A stretch of 21,363 bases of DNA from Planctomycetota bacterium (GTDB lineage Bacteria; Planctomycetota; Phycisphaerae; Phycisphaerales; SM1A02): positions 1 through 21,363 of the forward strand of contig JADFGE010000009.1 of NCBI GenBank assembly GCA_022567855.1, written 5' to 3'. How positions within the stretch are numbered: position 1 is the stretch's first letter; each line of letters begins with the position of its first letter. The position numbers and the translations under genes are program-made. The notes below the pieces were generated by a model. The model made no database searches, had not been told where the DNA came from, and saw only the letters and a list, made by a program, of their open reading frames with translations. Of this stretch, positions 1 through 7,262 are shown piece after piece.

Positions 1-1803
1 GTGCAGTTCGTCGCCAACTTCGCGCTGTATGTCGACTCGCTGACGCTGCTGTGGATGTTGTTTGTGACCGGTCTGGGGACCATGATCGCGCTGTACGCCA
101 CCGAGTACATGGAAGTCGACGTCGGCAAGGGGTACACGCGGTTCTTTGCGGGGATCAGTGTGTTCCTCTTTGCCATGAGCGCGCTCGTTCTAGGCGACAA
201 CCTCGTCATGCTCTACCTGGGCTGGGAAGGCGTGGGGTTCGCCTCGTATTGGCTCATTGGGTACTACTACAAGAAGCCCTCCGCCGTCGCTGCCGCAAAG
301 AAGGCGTTCATCGTCAACCGCATCGGCGACTTTGGCTTGGCGCTGGGCATCTACTTCATCTGGCACAACTTCGGCACGGTCGAATATCGCGTGCTCTTCG
401 AGGCGCTGAACGCCGGCGGATATTCCACCGAAACGGCCGGTTGGTCCGTCCGCGCGATCCCGTATCTGTTGATGCTGGGCGCGTTCGGCAAGTCGGCGCA
501 GCTTCCACTATACGTTTGGCTTCCCGATGCGATGGAAGGTCCTACGCCGGTCTCCGCCCTGATTCACGCCGCGACGATGGTGACCGCGGGCGTGTACCTG
601 ATCGCGCGGATGTATCCGGTGATGCTGCTGGACGAATACGCTCTGCCCATCGTCGCGTGGATCGGCGGGCTCACGGCGCTCCTGGCGGCGACGATCGGCA
701 TGGCGCAATACGACATCAAGCGCATCTTCGCCTATTCGACGATCTCACAATTGGGGTACATGTTCCTCGGGCTGGGTGTGCTGACGTCCTTCGGCGCAGC
801 GTACCACGTCTTCACCCACGCCTTCTTCAAAGCGGTGTTGTTCCTTACCGCCGGGGCCGTGATGCACGGTTTTGCCGGGCAACTCGATCTGCGCAAGGTG
901 TCCGGTCTGCGGCACATGCCCGGCTGGCGCATTGTCAGTTGGACGATGTTCTACGGCTGCCTGTGCCTCGCCGGCTTCCCGCTGATTACCAACGGGTTCT
1001 ACTCCAAGGATGAGATCATCGCGCAGGCGTTCATCACGCCGGGATTCGGATTCGTCGCACTCGGCGTCATCGGCCTGATTACTGCGTTGTTTACAGCGTA
1101 CTACGCCTTCCGTGTGTGGTTCCGTGTCTGCGCGGGACCGGTCCACTTTGAGCCTGGCGATGACCATCACAACGGCGAGCATGGTGGGGGGGAGTTTCAC
1201 CCGCACGCGCCGCGCCTGGTCATCAACCTTGTCCTTGTTGTCATCACGATCGGTGCGATCGGGTCGATCTTCCTGGGCGATTGGGCTCTGCATGGAGTTG
1301 AGGATTCCACGGCGCGCTATGAAAGCCCGCATGTTGAAAGCGCCGGCTTCTGGGCGGACCCGCACTATTGGATGCCCTGGGTGGCGAGTGCAGCCGGCAT
1401 CGGAGGCATCCTCCTCGCGTGGTACTTCCATCTGGCCAATCGCAATGCAGCGGAACGTATGAAGAACGCGCTGCTCGCCAACGGTCTGACGCGCTGGCTG
1501 CCGACGGCGATGGAGAACAAGTGGTACGTCGATGAGCTGTACCACGCGACCGTCCGAGCGCCCCTGTGGATCTTGGGCCACTTCCTCAACCTCTTTGATC
1601 GCTACGTTGTGGACATGTTCCTCGTGGACGGCATCGCGAAGTTGCCACGCGCCTTAGCCAGGACATTCCAGCCTCTGCAAAACGGCATCCTGCAGTCCTA
1701 CGCGGTCTCGATGGCCGGGGGCGTCGCCTTGGTGGCGGTGCTCGTGGTGCTGATGCCCCAGCTCGTCGAGTGGGTGCGCAGCGTGATGGGAGGCGCCGGC
1801 TGA
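1..1803 (+). CDS. nuoL: NADH-quinone oxidoreductase subunit L (NuoL), 5' partial
   Basis: Proton-pumping membrane subunit of respiratory complex I, of the antiporter (Mrp-like) family. The window opens inside the gene: the visible protein starts near residue 66 of a normal NuoL, so the GTG at base 1 is an internal Val codon and not a start. The family core is present: GWEGVGFASYWLIG with the conserved Glu at visible residue 76, the Lys of FGKSAQLPLY at residue 164, and WLPDAMEGPTPVSALIHAAT after it. These match E. coli Glu144 and Lys229 with an offset of about 65. A His-rich loop (DDHHNGEHGGGEFHPH, near residue 390) and the C-terminal lateral-helix region ending in a last membrane segment are also visible. 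The stop TGA (1801-1803) overlaps the nuoM ATG, as expected in a nuo operon. Identification is firm; only the start is missing. Confidence 0.96.
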   Translation: MQFVANFALYVDSLTLLWMLFVTGLGTMIALYATEYMEVDVGKGYTRFFAGISVFLFAMSALVLGDNLVMLYLGWEGVGFASYWLIGYYYKKPSAVAAAKKAFIVNRIGDFGLALGIYFIWHNFGTVEYRVLFEALNAGGYSTETAGWSVRAIPYLLMLGAFGKSAQLPLYVWLPDAMEGPTPVSALIHAATMVTAGVYLIARMYPVMLLDEYALPIVAWIGGLTALLAATIGMAQYDIKRIFAYSTISQLGYMFLGLGVLTSFGAAYHVFTHAFFKAVLFLTAGAVMHGFAGQLDLRKVSGLRHMPGWRIVSWTMFYGCLCLAGFPLITNGFYSKDEIIAQAFITPGFGFVALGVIGLITALFTAYYAFRVWFRVCAGPVHFEPGDDHHNGEHGGGEFHPHAPRLVINLVLVVITIGAIGSIFLGDWALHGVEDSTARYESPHVESAGFWADPHYWMPWVASAAGIGGILLAWYFHLANRNAAERMKNALLANGLTRWLPTAMENKWYVDELYHATVRAPLWILGHFLNLFDRYVVDMFLVDGIAKLPRALARTFQPLQNGILQSYAVSMAGGVALVAVLVVLMPQLVEWVRSVMGGAG

Positions 1804-3449
1804 TGTCGCTCGTGCCGCTGATGATCTTGCCGCTGCTCGGCGCGCTTGGGGTCGCCCTGTTCCCGGGCCGCCGGGCGAAATGGATCGCACTGGGCGTCTC
1901 GACGGCGACGTTCCTTTACAGCGTCGTGCTGGCGATGGCCTTCGACTGGCACGACGGCGGGTTTGCCTTCGCTTCCGACCCACCGGTGGGATGGCTGGAC
2001 GAGTTCGATATCACGCTGAGCATGGGCGCGGACTCAGTGTCGATGTTCCTGGTCCTGCTCACCACGCTGCTTATGCCGCTTTGTATCTGGGGATCGTTCA
2101 CAGCGATCAGGGAGCGGATCAAAGAATACTTTGCTTGGATGCTGGGCATCGAGGCGGCGATGATCGGCGTGTTCATCGCCCGCGATCTCATCTTCTTCTA
2201 TGTCTGCTTCGAGTTCACGCTCATCCCGATGTACTTCCTCATCGCGATCTGGGGGAGCACCAATCGGGCCAAAGCGTGCATCAAGTTCTTCCTGTTCACG
2301 TTCACCGGCTCACTGGTTGCGCTGGCTGGGTTCTTGTATATCGCTTGGCAACACGCGGCGTTGCCGGGCGGCAAATGGACGTTCGACATTGCCCGGTTGA
2401 CGACGTTCGCCGCCACGGGACTGAGCGCAACCGAGCAGGCCTGGGTGCTGTTGGCGCTGATGACCGGATTCGCGGTGAAGGTGCCGCTGTTCCCCGTGCA
2501 TACATGGCTTCCGTTGGCGCACACCGAAGCGCCGACGGCCGGTTCGGTCATCCTCGCCGCCGTGCTGCTGAAGCTGGGGACCTACGGCCTGTTCCGGTTC
2601 GTGCTGCCGATGGTCCCGGAGGCGGTCGTGGAATACGCGCCCGTCATCGCCGTGATTTCGATCATCGGCATCTTGTACGCGGGGCTTATCTGCTGGGTGC
2701 AGGAAGACATCAAGCGGCTCATTGCCTACTCCTCGGTCTCTCACCTGGGATTTTGCGTGCTGGGATTGTTTGCCCTGAATCCGCTGGGCGTGCAGGGCTC
2801 GGTTCTGTACATGATCAATCACGGCCTTTCCACCGGAGCGCTGTTCTTCCTCGTCGGAATGATCTACGAGCGCTACCACACGCGCGAAATGTCCCAGCTC
2901 GGTGGACTCGCCAAGCGCATGCCGGTGTGGGCGTTCTTCATGGTGTTCTTCGTGCTGGCATCAGTTGGCCTGCCCGGCTTGAACGGATTTATCAGCGAGT
3001 TCTTGTGCCTGATCGGCGCGTTTACGGCCAGCGCGGACAATGCGGCCTATCCGGGAGTGCTCGGGCCGTGGTATGCCGCGGCGGCTGCCCTGGGGATGAT
3101 CTTCGCCGCCATGTACCTGCTCATCATGACGGGCAAGGTCGTGTTTGGTCCCCTCAAGGAGCCGGCAGCGACCAATAACAGCCACGGCGTGAAACTTCCG
3201 GCCGATCTCACTTTTCGGGAGATTGGCGTGCTGGCCCCACTGGCGGTGCTGTGCCTCTACATCGGGTTCCAGCCCAAGCCGTTGACCGATGCCTTGCAGG
3301 GACCGATCACACAGGTCCTGGCGGTGTATCCGGAAACCGTCAGGCAGCACCTGGCCGAGAACGCGCCTGCGATCGACGAGCTTGATCGCGTGATACTGAC
3401 TATGACCGAGACTGATTCCGACCGGAACAAGGGAGCCGACGATGGCTGA
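1803..3449 (+). CDS. nuoM: NADH-quinone oxidoreductase subunit M (NuoM)
   Basis: Second antiporter-like proton channel of complex I, 548 residues, many membrane helices. The start chosen is the ATG at 1803, which overlaps the nuoL stop (TGATG); an in-frame upstream ATG at 1770 lies inside nuoL and would add 11 basic residues not expected in the family. Key channel residues are all present: Glu137 in FYVCFEFTLIPMYF, Lys226 in GFAVKVPLFPVHTWLP and Lys257 in AAVLLKLGTYGLFRF, at positions close to E. coli Glu144, Lys234 and Lys265. The C-terminal tail is hydrophilic and acidic. It overlaps the nuoN start by 8 bp, so translation of L, M and N is probably coupled. Confidence 0.97.
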   Translation: MSLVPLMILPLLGALGVALFPGRRAKWIALGVSTATFLYSVVLAMAFDWHDGGFAFASDPPVGWLDEFDITLSMGADSVSMFLVLLTTLLMPLCIWGSFTAIRERIKEYFAWMLGIEAAMIGVFIARDLIFFYVCFEFTLIPMYFLIAIWGSTNRAKACIKFFLFTFTGSLVALAGFLYIAWQHAALPGGKWTFDIARLTTFAATGLSATEQAWVLLALMTGFAVKVPLFPVHTWLPLAHTEAPTAGSVILAAVLLKLGTYGLFRFVLPMVPEAVVEYAPVIAVISIIGILYAGLICWVQEDIKRLIAYSSVSHLGFCVLGLFALNPLGVQGSVLYMINHGLSTGALFFLVGMIYERYHTREMSQLGGLAKRMPVWAFFMVFFVLASVGLPGLNGFISEFLCLIGAFTASADNAAYPGVLGPWYAAAAALGMIFAAMYLLIMTGKVVFGPLKEPAATNNSHGVKLPADLTFREIGVLAPLAVLCLYIGFQPKPLTDALQGPITQVLAVYPETVRQHLAENAPAIDELDRVILTMTETDSDRNKGADDG

Positions 3450-5019
3450 CAAGCTGTGGTTCCTGATTCCCGAGATATGGCTGTTCGTCGGCGTTGTCGT
3501 CGTCTCCGTTATGGGTCTGTCGCGGCGGAAGATGTTTCGCGACCTGCTGCCGTTGGTGGTCTGCGTCTTTCTCGTGGGGGCGTTCATCATCACGCCGTTG
3601 CTGTACAGCGAGCAGCGCGTCAGCGCCGCCGGGCTGCTGATGCCGATGCTGGGCAAGTATGTGAAGATGCTCGTCTGTGCGATCGGCGTGATCCTGACGA
3701 TGCTCAGCGTCGGTCTGATTGATCGCGGCCTGGAGGCGTCGATGTCGGCCGGGCGAACCCGCTTCGATCCCATTCGCGTGAACCGGGGCGAGTACTTCTC
3801 ATTCTTCATGCTGAGCATCATCGGCGTGATGTTGGTGTGCAACGCCAACGACCTGATCTGGCTGTTCCTGGCCCTGGAGCTGACGTCGCTGCCCACGTAC
3901 ATCATGGTGGCGATCAGCCGGCCCTCGCGCAAGGCCCAGGAGGCGGCGGTGAAGTACTTCTTCCTGGGCGCGATGTCGGCGGCGATGTTCCTGTATGGGT
4001 TCGCGCTTCTGTATGGCGCGACGGGCGAGATCGAGCTGACGAAGTTGCGCGACGTTTTCGCGGCGCAAGCGGCGGCCGGCGGACTGAATCGAGTCGCCAT
4101 CGTCGGGCTGATCCTTACCGTGATGGGCATCTCGTTCAAAATGGCGGTGGTGCCGATGCACTTCTACGCAGCCGACGTTTACGAAGGCGCGGCTTCGCCG
4201 GTGACGGCCTTCCTTGCGTTCGTCCCCAAGACGGCCGGCGCCGTGGCCCTGATTCTCATCCTGAGCACGGTCGGATGGGCCGGACATTATGGAAACGGCG
4301 CCCACGGCCTGCCGAGGGAGATCCTCACCGCGCTGTGGATTATGGCGGTGCTCACGATGACGCTGGGCAATATCGGCGCGCTGCTGCAACGATCCGCCAA
4401 GCGCATGCTCGCCTATAGCTCGATCGCGCACAGCGGCTACATCCTGATCGGGTTGATTGCCGGGCCGCCGCATGGACTCAACGCGGTGCTGTTTTATCTG
4501 CTTGCGTACGGTGTGATGAACACGGCTGCGTTTGCGGTGCTCGCTTCGTTTGAGCGCAAAGGTGAAGAGATCGAATCGCTGGCAGACCTGGCCGGTCTGC
4601 GCCACCGGTATCCGGTGATGGCGGTGGCGATGGCGCTCGCCGCCGGCTCGCTGATCGGCTTTCCGCCGCTGCTGGGATTTACCGGCAAGCTGTACCTGTT
4701 CATCGCCGGCGTCGATGCCGGGCACATCGCGCTCATCGTGATTGCGGCCGTCAACAGCGCTATCAGTGCGTTCTATTACCTGTGGCTCGTGGGACTGCCG
4801 ATTCTGGCCCAATCCACGCCCCAAAGTGAAACCGTGGTGGCCAAGTCGGTCGTGTGGCCGCGCGTCGCCGCCGTCGTGACCGCGATCGGCGTGGTAATCC
4901 TTCCGCTGTTCGCCCAGTCATTGCTCAAGGCGTCACAAGCGGTAACAGTCGAGCGCGAAACGACGGTCCTCGACGTTACTCTCGTCGACGATCAGCCCAA
5001 GCACCCAACGTCGCCGTAG
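3442..5019 (+). CDS. nuoN: NADH-quinone oxidoreductase subunit N (NuoN)
   Basis: Third antiporter-like membrane subunit of complex I, 525 residues. The ATG at 3442 has a GGGAG Shine-Dalgarno sequence just upstream, inside the end of nuoM. Diagnostic stretches are LALELTSLPTYIM (Glu146), FKMAVVPMHFYAADVYEGA (Lys233) and FLAFVPKTAG (Lys263), which correspond to the proton-path residues of E. coli NuoN. The length is somewhat above the E. coli protein (about 485) because of a longer N-terminal half and a hydrophilic tail ending near DQPKHPTSP. It is the last nuo gene here; base composition drops sharply within about 80 bp after its stop, marking the edge of an accessory island. Confidence 0.97.
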   Translation: MADKLWFLIPEIWLFVGVVVVSVMGLSRRKMFRDLLPLVVCVFLVGAFIITPLLYSEQRVSAAGLLMPMLGKYVKMLVCAIGVILTMLSVGLIDRGLEASMSAGRTRFDPIRVNRGEYFSFFMLSIIGVMLVCNANDLIWLFLALELTSLPTYIMVAISRPSRKAQEAAVKYFFLGAMSAAMFLYGFALLYGATGEIELTKLRDVFAAQAAAGGLNRVAIVGLILTVMGISFKMAVVPMHFYAADVYEGAASPVTAFLAFVPKTAGAVALILILSTVGWAGHYGNGAHGLPREILTALWIMAVLTMTLGNIGALLQRSAKRMLAYSSIAHSGYILIGLIAGPPHGLNAVLFYLLAYGVMNTAAFAVLASFERKGEEIESLADLAGLRHRYPVMAVAMALAAGSLIGFPPLLGFTGKLYLFIAGVDAGHIALIVIAAVNSAISAFYYLWLVGLPILAQSTPQSETVVAKSVVWPRVAAVVTAIGVVILPLFAQSLLKASQAVTVERETTVLDVTLVDDQPKHPTSP

Positions 5020-5071
5020 CGAATGCTCGCGCCGCCGCTATACTGAACTGTTGAAGCAAATGTTAGGAAGA

Positions 5072-5332
5072 ATGATGATGAAACGCGTTGCGATTATAGC
5101 AAATGTGATTTTGGTGGGGGTAATAATCTTTGTTATTATTCGAGATATAGACAGGCTCGATGTCGCAGAATTCTTCTTCATCACGTTATTCCTAATTGCT
5201 CCAATACTGAGTATTGTAGCCCTGACGCGCATATCCGGTACGTGCAAATCCGGCAGCAATTTGATTACTCTGTGGTTCAAGAGAAAGACTTTGGAGGAAA
5301 AGAGGAAAATCGAGGAATTGTCAGACAAGTAG
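5072..5332 (+). CDS. Small hypothetical membrane protein
   Basis: No family is recognised. It is a protein of about 85 residues with two hydrophobic helices (roughly residues 6-22 and 30-50 from the first ATG) and a charged C-terminus, KRKTLEEKRKIEELSDK, that could form a short amphipathic or coiled helix facing the cytoplasm. Three consecutive in-frame ATG codons (5072, 5075, 5078) follow an AGGAAGA Shine-Dalgarno sequence at 5065-5071, which best fits the third ATG; an in-frame TTG (5051) and ATG (5060) lie further upstream. The gene is AT-rich (35% GC at 5101-5160) and so differs strongly from nuoN, pointing to horizontal acquisition. A TATACT that could be a -10 box lies at 5039-5044, without a clear -35. 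Confidence 0.6.
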   Translation: MMMKRVAIIANVILVGVIIFVIIRDIDRLDVAEFFFITLFLIAPILSIVALTRISGTCKSGSNLITLWFKRKTLEEKRKIEELSDK

Positions 5333-5355
5333 AACTACTTAACAACCCTCTGCGT

Positions 5356-5385
5356 TTGACCTGCCCGCGGGCGCTGTTGGATAAT
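5356..5385 (+). promoter_or_regulatory. Possible sigma70-type promoter upstream of the IS-interrupted gene
   Basis: TTGACC (5356-5361) and GATAAT (5380-5385) are separated by 18 bp, each matching five of six consensus positions. It lies about 94 bp upstream of the ATG at 5479 in a stretch (5333-5478) with no convincing gene, so it could drive the interrupted gene and its partner. This is a pattern match only. Confidence 0.3.
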
Positions 5386-5478
5386 CTCGTGTCGCGGATT
5401 GCGCTCCGGCCCGCGGTAGGGCAAAGCGCAGCGGAAATGCGCCGGGACGTGCAACTGGCGTCGGAGACCTAAGGCACC

Positions 5479-5724
5479 ATGAAAGGGACTCTTTCCCGTG
5501 ATGAGATTCTCGACAGGCTGGATGAGATAATCGAAGGTCACGCCGTTGACGATGTCCATTACGGTTACATTGGTCAAGATCCCTACAAGAGTGATATCTT
5601 TCAGCTCTTCGTTTCAGCTTTTGATCAGGATCTAGATATTGCAAAAGCGGATGCACTGTGTGACGGCCTCGCAGAGAGGTTCCCAGCACATTATGAACAA
5701 ACCAAGATGAAAAACGATGTGCTA
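5479..5724 (+). pseudogene. 5' fragment of a gene interrupted by an IS5-family element
   Basis: The ATG at 5479 is preceded by TAAGG five bases upstream. It opens a frame of 82 genuine codons, beginning MKGTLSRDEILDRLDEII and ending near YEQTKMKNDVL, before the IS begins at 5725. The frame continues 16 codons into the IS end and stops at 5775, but those residues are IS-derived. No family is recognised. The sequence is acidic, soluble and helical in appearance, with alternating DExL patterns, and does not show an evident ParB nuclease motif. Joining 5724 to 6651 (removing the IS and one TA copy) keeps the frame open into the ParB-like part at 6651-7262. Either this is the true N-terminus of that protein, or it is a separate small gene brought next to it by an IS-mediated deletion. 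Confidence 0.6.
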
Positions 5725-5743
5725 GGCTCCGTCCGAGAAGTCA
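5725..5743 (+). repeat. IS left terminal inverted repeat
   Basis: Starts GGCTCCGTCCGA and pairs with 6630-6648 at 17 of 19 positions. The transposase stop codon (TGA on the minus strand, 5741-5743) lies inside this repeat, so the gene runs right to the element end. Confidence 0.88.
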
Positions 5744-6570
5744 TTTTACGGCCAGTCTCAGGTAGCGTTGGATGAACGCCATGCGGATCATACCGCCGAA
5801 GTTCTTTGCGGTTTTCTCGAAACGCGAGAACACGCGCCGGCATTCTTTCAGCCAGCCGATCAGGCGTTCGATTATGTTGCGATCACGATACGCATGCTCG
5901 TCAAACTCGATTGGCCGGGCGTCGCGATCCTCATTGCTCTTCGATGGGATCACCGGTTTGATATCCAGATCCAGCAGGTATTCATCGATCCAATCGGCGC
6001 GATATCCCTTGTCGCCCGCCAGCGCCACCGGCCAAGCGATCGGCTCGCCGACTTCATCGATCAACTGTTCATCGGCGCCGACCATGAGCGTATCGAATAC
6101 GGACGCTTCGTGCGCCTGACCGGCCGTCAGATGAAAGTGAAGCGGATGACCATGGCGATCGCACAAAATGTGTATTTTGCAGGTCAAACCGCCGCGACTG
6201 CGGCCGAGCGCGTGGTCGTCGGGTTCATCTGAATCCCCTTTTTTCCACCGCCCGCAGCACACTTCGCCGCACGTACGATCGTGCCATCGACACACCACAG
6301 TTCATTGTCAATCTCGACGCCAGCACGCAGGCGATCGAGAACCGCCTGCAGCGTGCCGTCGTTGTTCCATTGATCGAAGTGATCCCAGACCGTGGACTTT
6401 CGGCCGAAGGCGGGCGGCAGGTCACGCCATTGCGCGCCGGTGTTGAGAATCCACAGAATGCCGTCGATCATTGTCCGGGCGTTGCTACGCGGCCGGCCCA
6501 TGCGTTTGCGTGGAGGAAACAGGTCTGCGATGAACTTCCATTGCTCTTCCGTGAGCCGATGTCGGAGCAT
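5741..6570 (-). CDS. IS5-family DDE transposase, made by -1 frameshifting (orfA+orfB)
   Basis: The transposase catalyses cut-and-paste movement of the surrounding IS. OrfA starts best at the ATG at 6570, which has AAGGA about eight bases upstream; an in-frame ATG at 6588 is also possible. OrfA holds the N-terminal helical domain (LTEEQWKFIADLFPP) and the first catalytic Asp in CVDGT (residue 95). OrfB, open from 6298 to 5741 in the -1 frame, supplies the second Asp in LAGDKGYRAD (residue 187) and the Glu in RNIIERLIGWLK (residue 235). At 6238-6244 the minus strand reads A AAA AAG with zero-frame codons GGA AAA AAG. A -1 slip there joins the frames into a 276-residue protein with a complete DDE triad. 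OrfA alone would end at 6184. Confidence 0.9.
6238..6244 (-). promoter_or_regulatory. -1 ribosomal frameshift site A AAA AAG in the transposase
   Basis: The heptamer is in the right phase (zero frame A|AAA|AAG) at the point where orfA must pass to orfB, and is followed by GGGG. This is the canonical bacterial slippery sequence, of the kind used in dnaX and many IS elements. It sits 111 codons into the protein. Confidence 0.8.
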
Positions 6571-6629
6571 GAGGCATCCTTTCCGCATGCGTGAAAAGTG
6601 GGATCATCGGCCACGACCCCGATTCGCGT

Positions 6630-6648
6630 TGAGTTTTCGGACGGAGCC
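6630..6648 (-). repeat. IS right terminal inverted repeat
   Basis: Reverse complement begins GGCTCCGTCCGA and matches 5725-5743 at 17 of 19 bases. TA and then the resumed host gene follow directly. Confidence 0.88.
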
Positions 6649-6650
6649 TA

Positions 6651-7262
6651 GTAGAAATCCAAGGAATGCTAGAGCAGTCGGGGCAAGCATCAGATTTTGA
6701 TGATCTTGCAGGATTCACCGGACTTTCGAAATCGATGGTTCGAACCTGCTTCGAACTTCTTGAACTGCCGAAACGCTATCGCGATGAGCTGATGAGGGAA
6801 GCAGAGAAACCGAAGGGTGAACAGCGTATTACTCCGGATCTCTTCGTGGAAATCAATAAGTCGCAACGGGTCATCCAACGTTATGCGCCAGAAGTATTTG
6901 AGGCCGTTACTCCCCGACGGTACTTAGATACAATGGTCCGCAAATATAAGCAGGGCGTTGTTACAAATGTCGTACGATTTCGTGACGTCAGCAAAATTGC
7001 ACGTGCAGAGCGGGCGGGTGAAGATAGAGATGAAGCAATACCCGTGCTCATCCAGCTCGTAGAGGATCCGGCGTACAAGATCGAAGATGCATTTCAGGAT
7101 TCTGTCAAGGCTGCGTATGAAGATCGGGATTTGGTATCTCGTAGCAATGCTCTTGCAGAGCGTCTGAAGGAATTTGATTGCAGGAGGACAGTTCCGACTG
7201 AACTTCATGGTGCTCTAATCTCACTTCGTGAAGAGATCGAGCGGGTGATCGGGGATGACTGA
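6651..7262 (+). pseudogene. 3' part of IS-interrupted gene: ParB-like HTH protein
   Basis: The frame is open from the IS edge (GTA GAA ATC CAA, then ATG at 6666) to TGA at 7260-7262, giving about 203 residues. Near the start is a ParB-type helix-turn-helix, FDDLAGFTGLSKSMVRTCFE followed by LLELPKRYRDEL, the pattern seen in ParB/Spo0J-like DNA-binding proteins. A helical region follows (DLFVEINKSQRVIQRYAPEVF), and the rest is charged and unassigned. No ParB N-terminal nuclease domain is visible. The ATG at 6666 has no Shine-Dalgarno at a workable distance (AAGGA abuts it), which favours a fragment over an independent gene, although a shortened product is possible. The stop overlaps the next start (TGATG), so the two proteins are probably translationally coupled partners. 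Confidence 0.65.

Larger units (their letters stand above)
5725..6648. mobile_element. IS5-family insertion sequence (IS427-like group), complete
   Basis: A 924-bp element. Both ends carry a 19-bp inverted repeat starting GGCTCCGTCCGA, with 17 of 19 positions matching. TA lies directly outside each end (5723-5724 and 6649-6650), inside a CTAG at both sides, so the target duplication reads as TA or as CTAG depending on where the end is placed. It holds one transposase gene in two overlapping frames on the minus strand. The ends and coding frames look intact, so the copy may be recent and active. Family assignment rests on the DDE motif spacing, the two-frame organisation and the end sequence; the exact group needs a comparison with known elements. 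Confidence 0.92.

Noticed and set aside
745..1581. Long minus-strand open frame opposite nuoL
   Set aside because: Low-complexity Arg/Asp/His-rich product in a GC-rich gene whose plus-strand protein is clearly NuoL; an antisense shadow.
2961..4824. Minus-strand open frames opposite nuoM/nuoN (2961-4139 and 3799-4824)
   Set aside because: They span two well-supported genes on the other strand and have no recognisable motifs.
5325..5341. Terminator after the small membrane protein (AAGTAG AA CTACTT)
   Set aside because: Six-base A/T-rich stem with a two-base loop and no T-run; too weak.
5242..5472. 76-codon plus-strand frame overlapping the end of the small membrane protein
   Set aside because: Overlaps a better gene in another frame, has no ribosome site and no recognisable feature. 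Bases 5333-5478 are better described as a promoter-bearing spacer.
5768..6232. Plus-strand open frames inside the IS
   Set aside because: Antisense to the transposase catalytic domain; no independent support.
6666..6668. ATG at 6666 as the true start of the ParB-like protein
   Set aside because: AAGGA directly abuts the ATG, leaving no spacing for initiation, and the frame is continuous with the 5' fragment beyond the IS. Kept only as a possible start of a shortened product.
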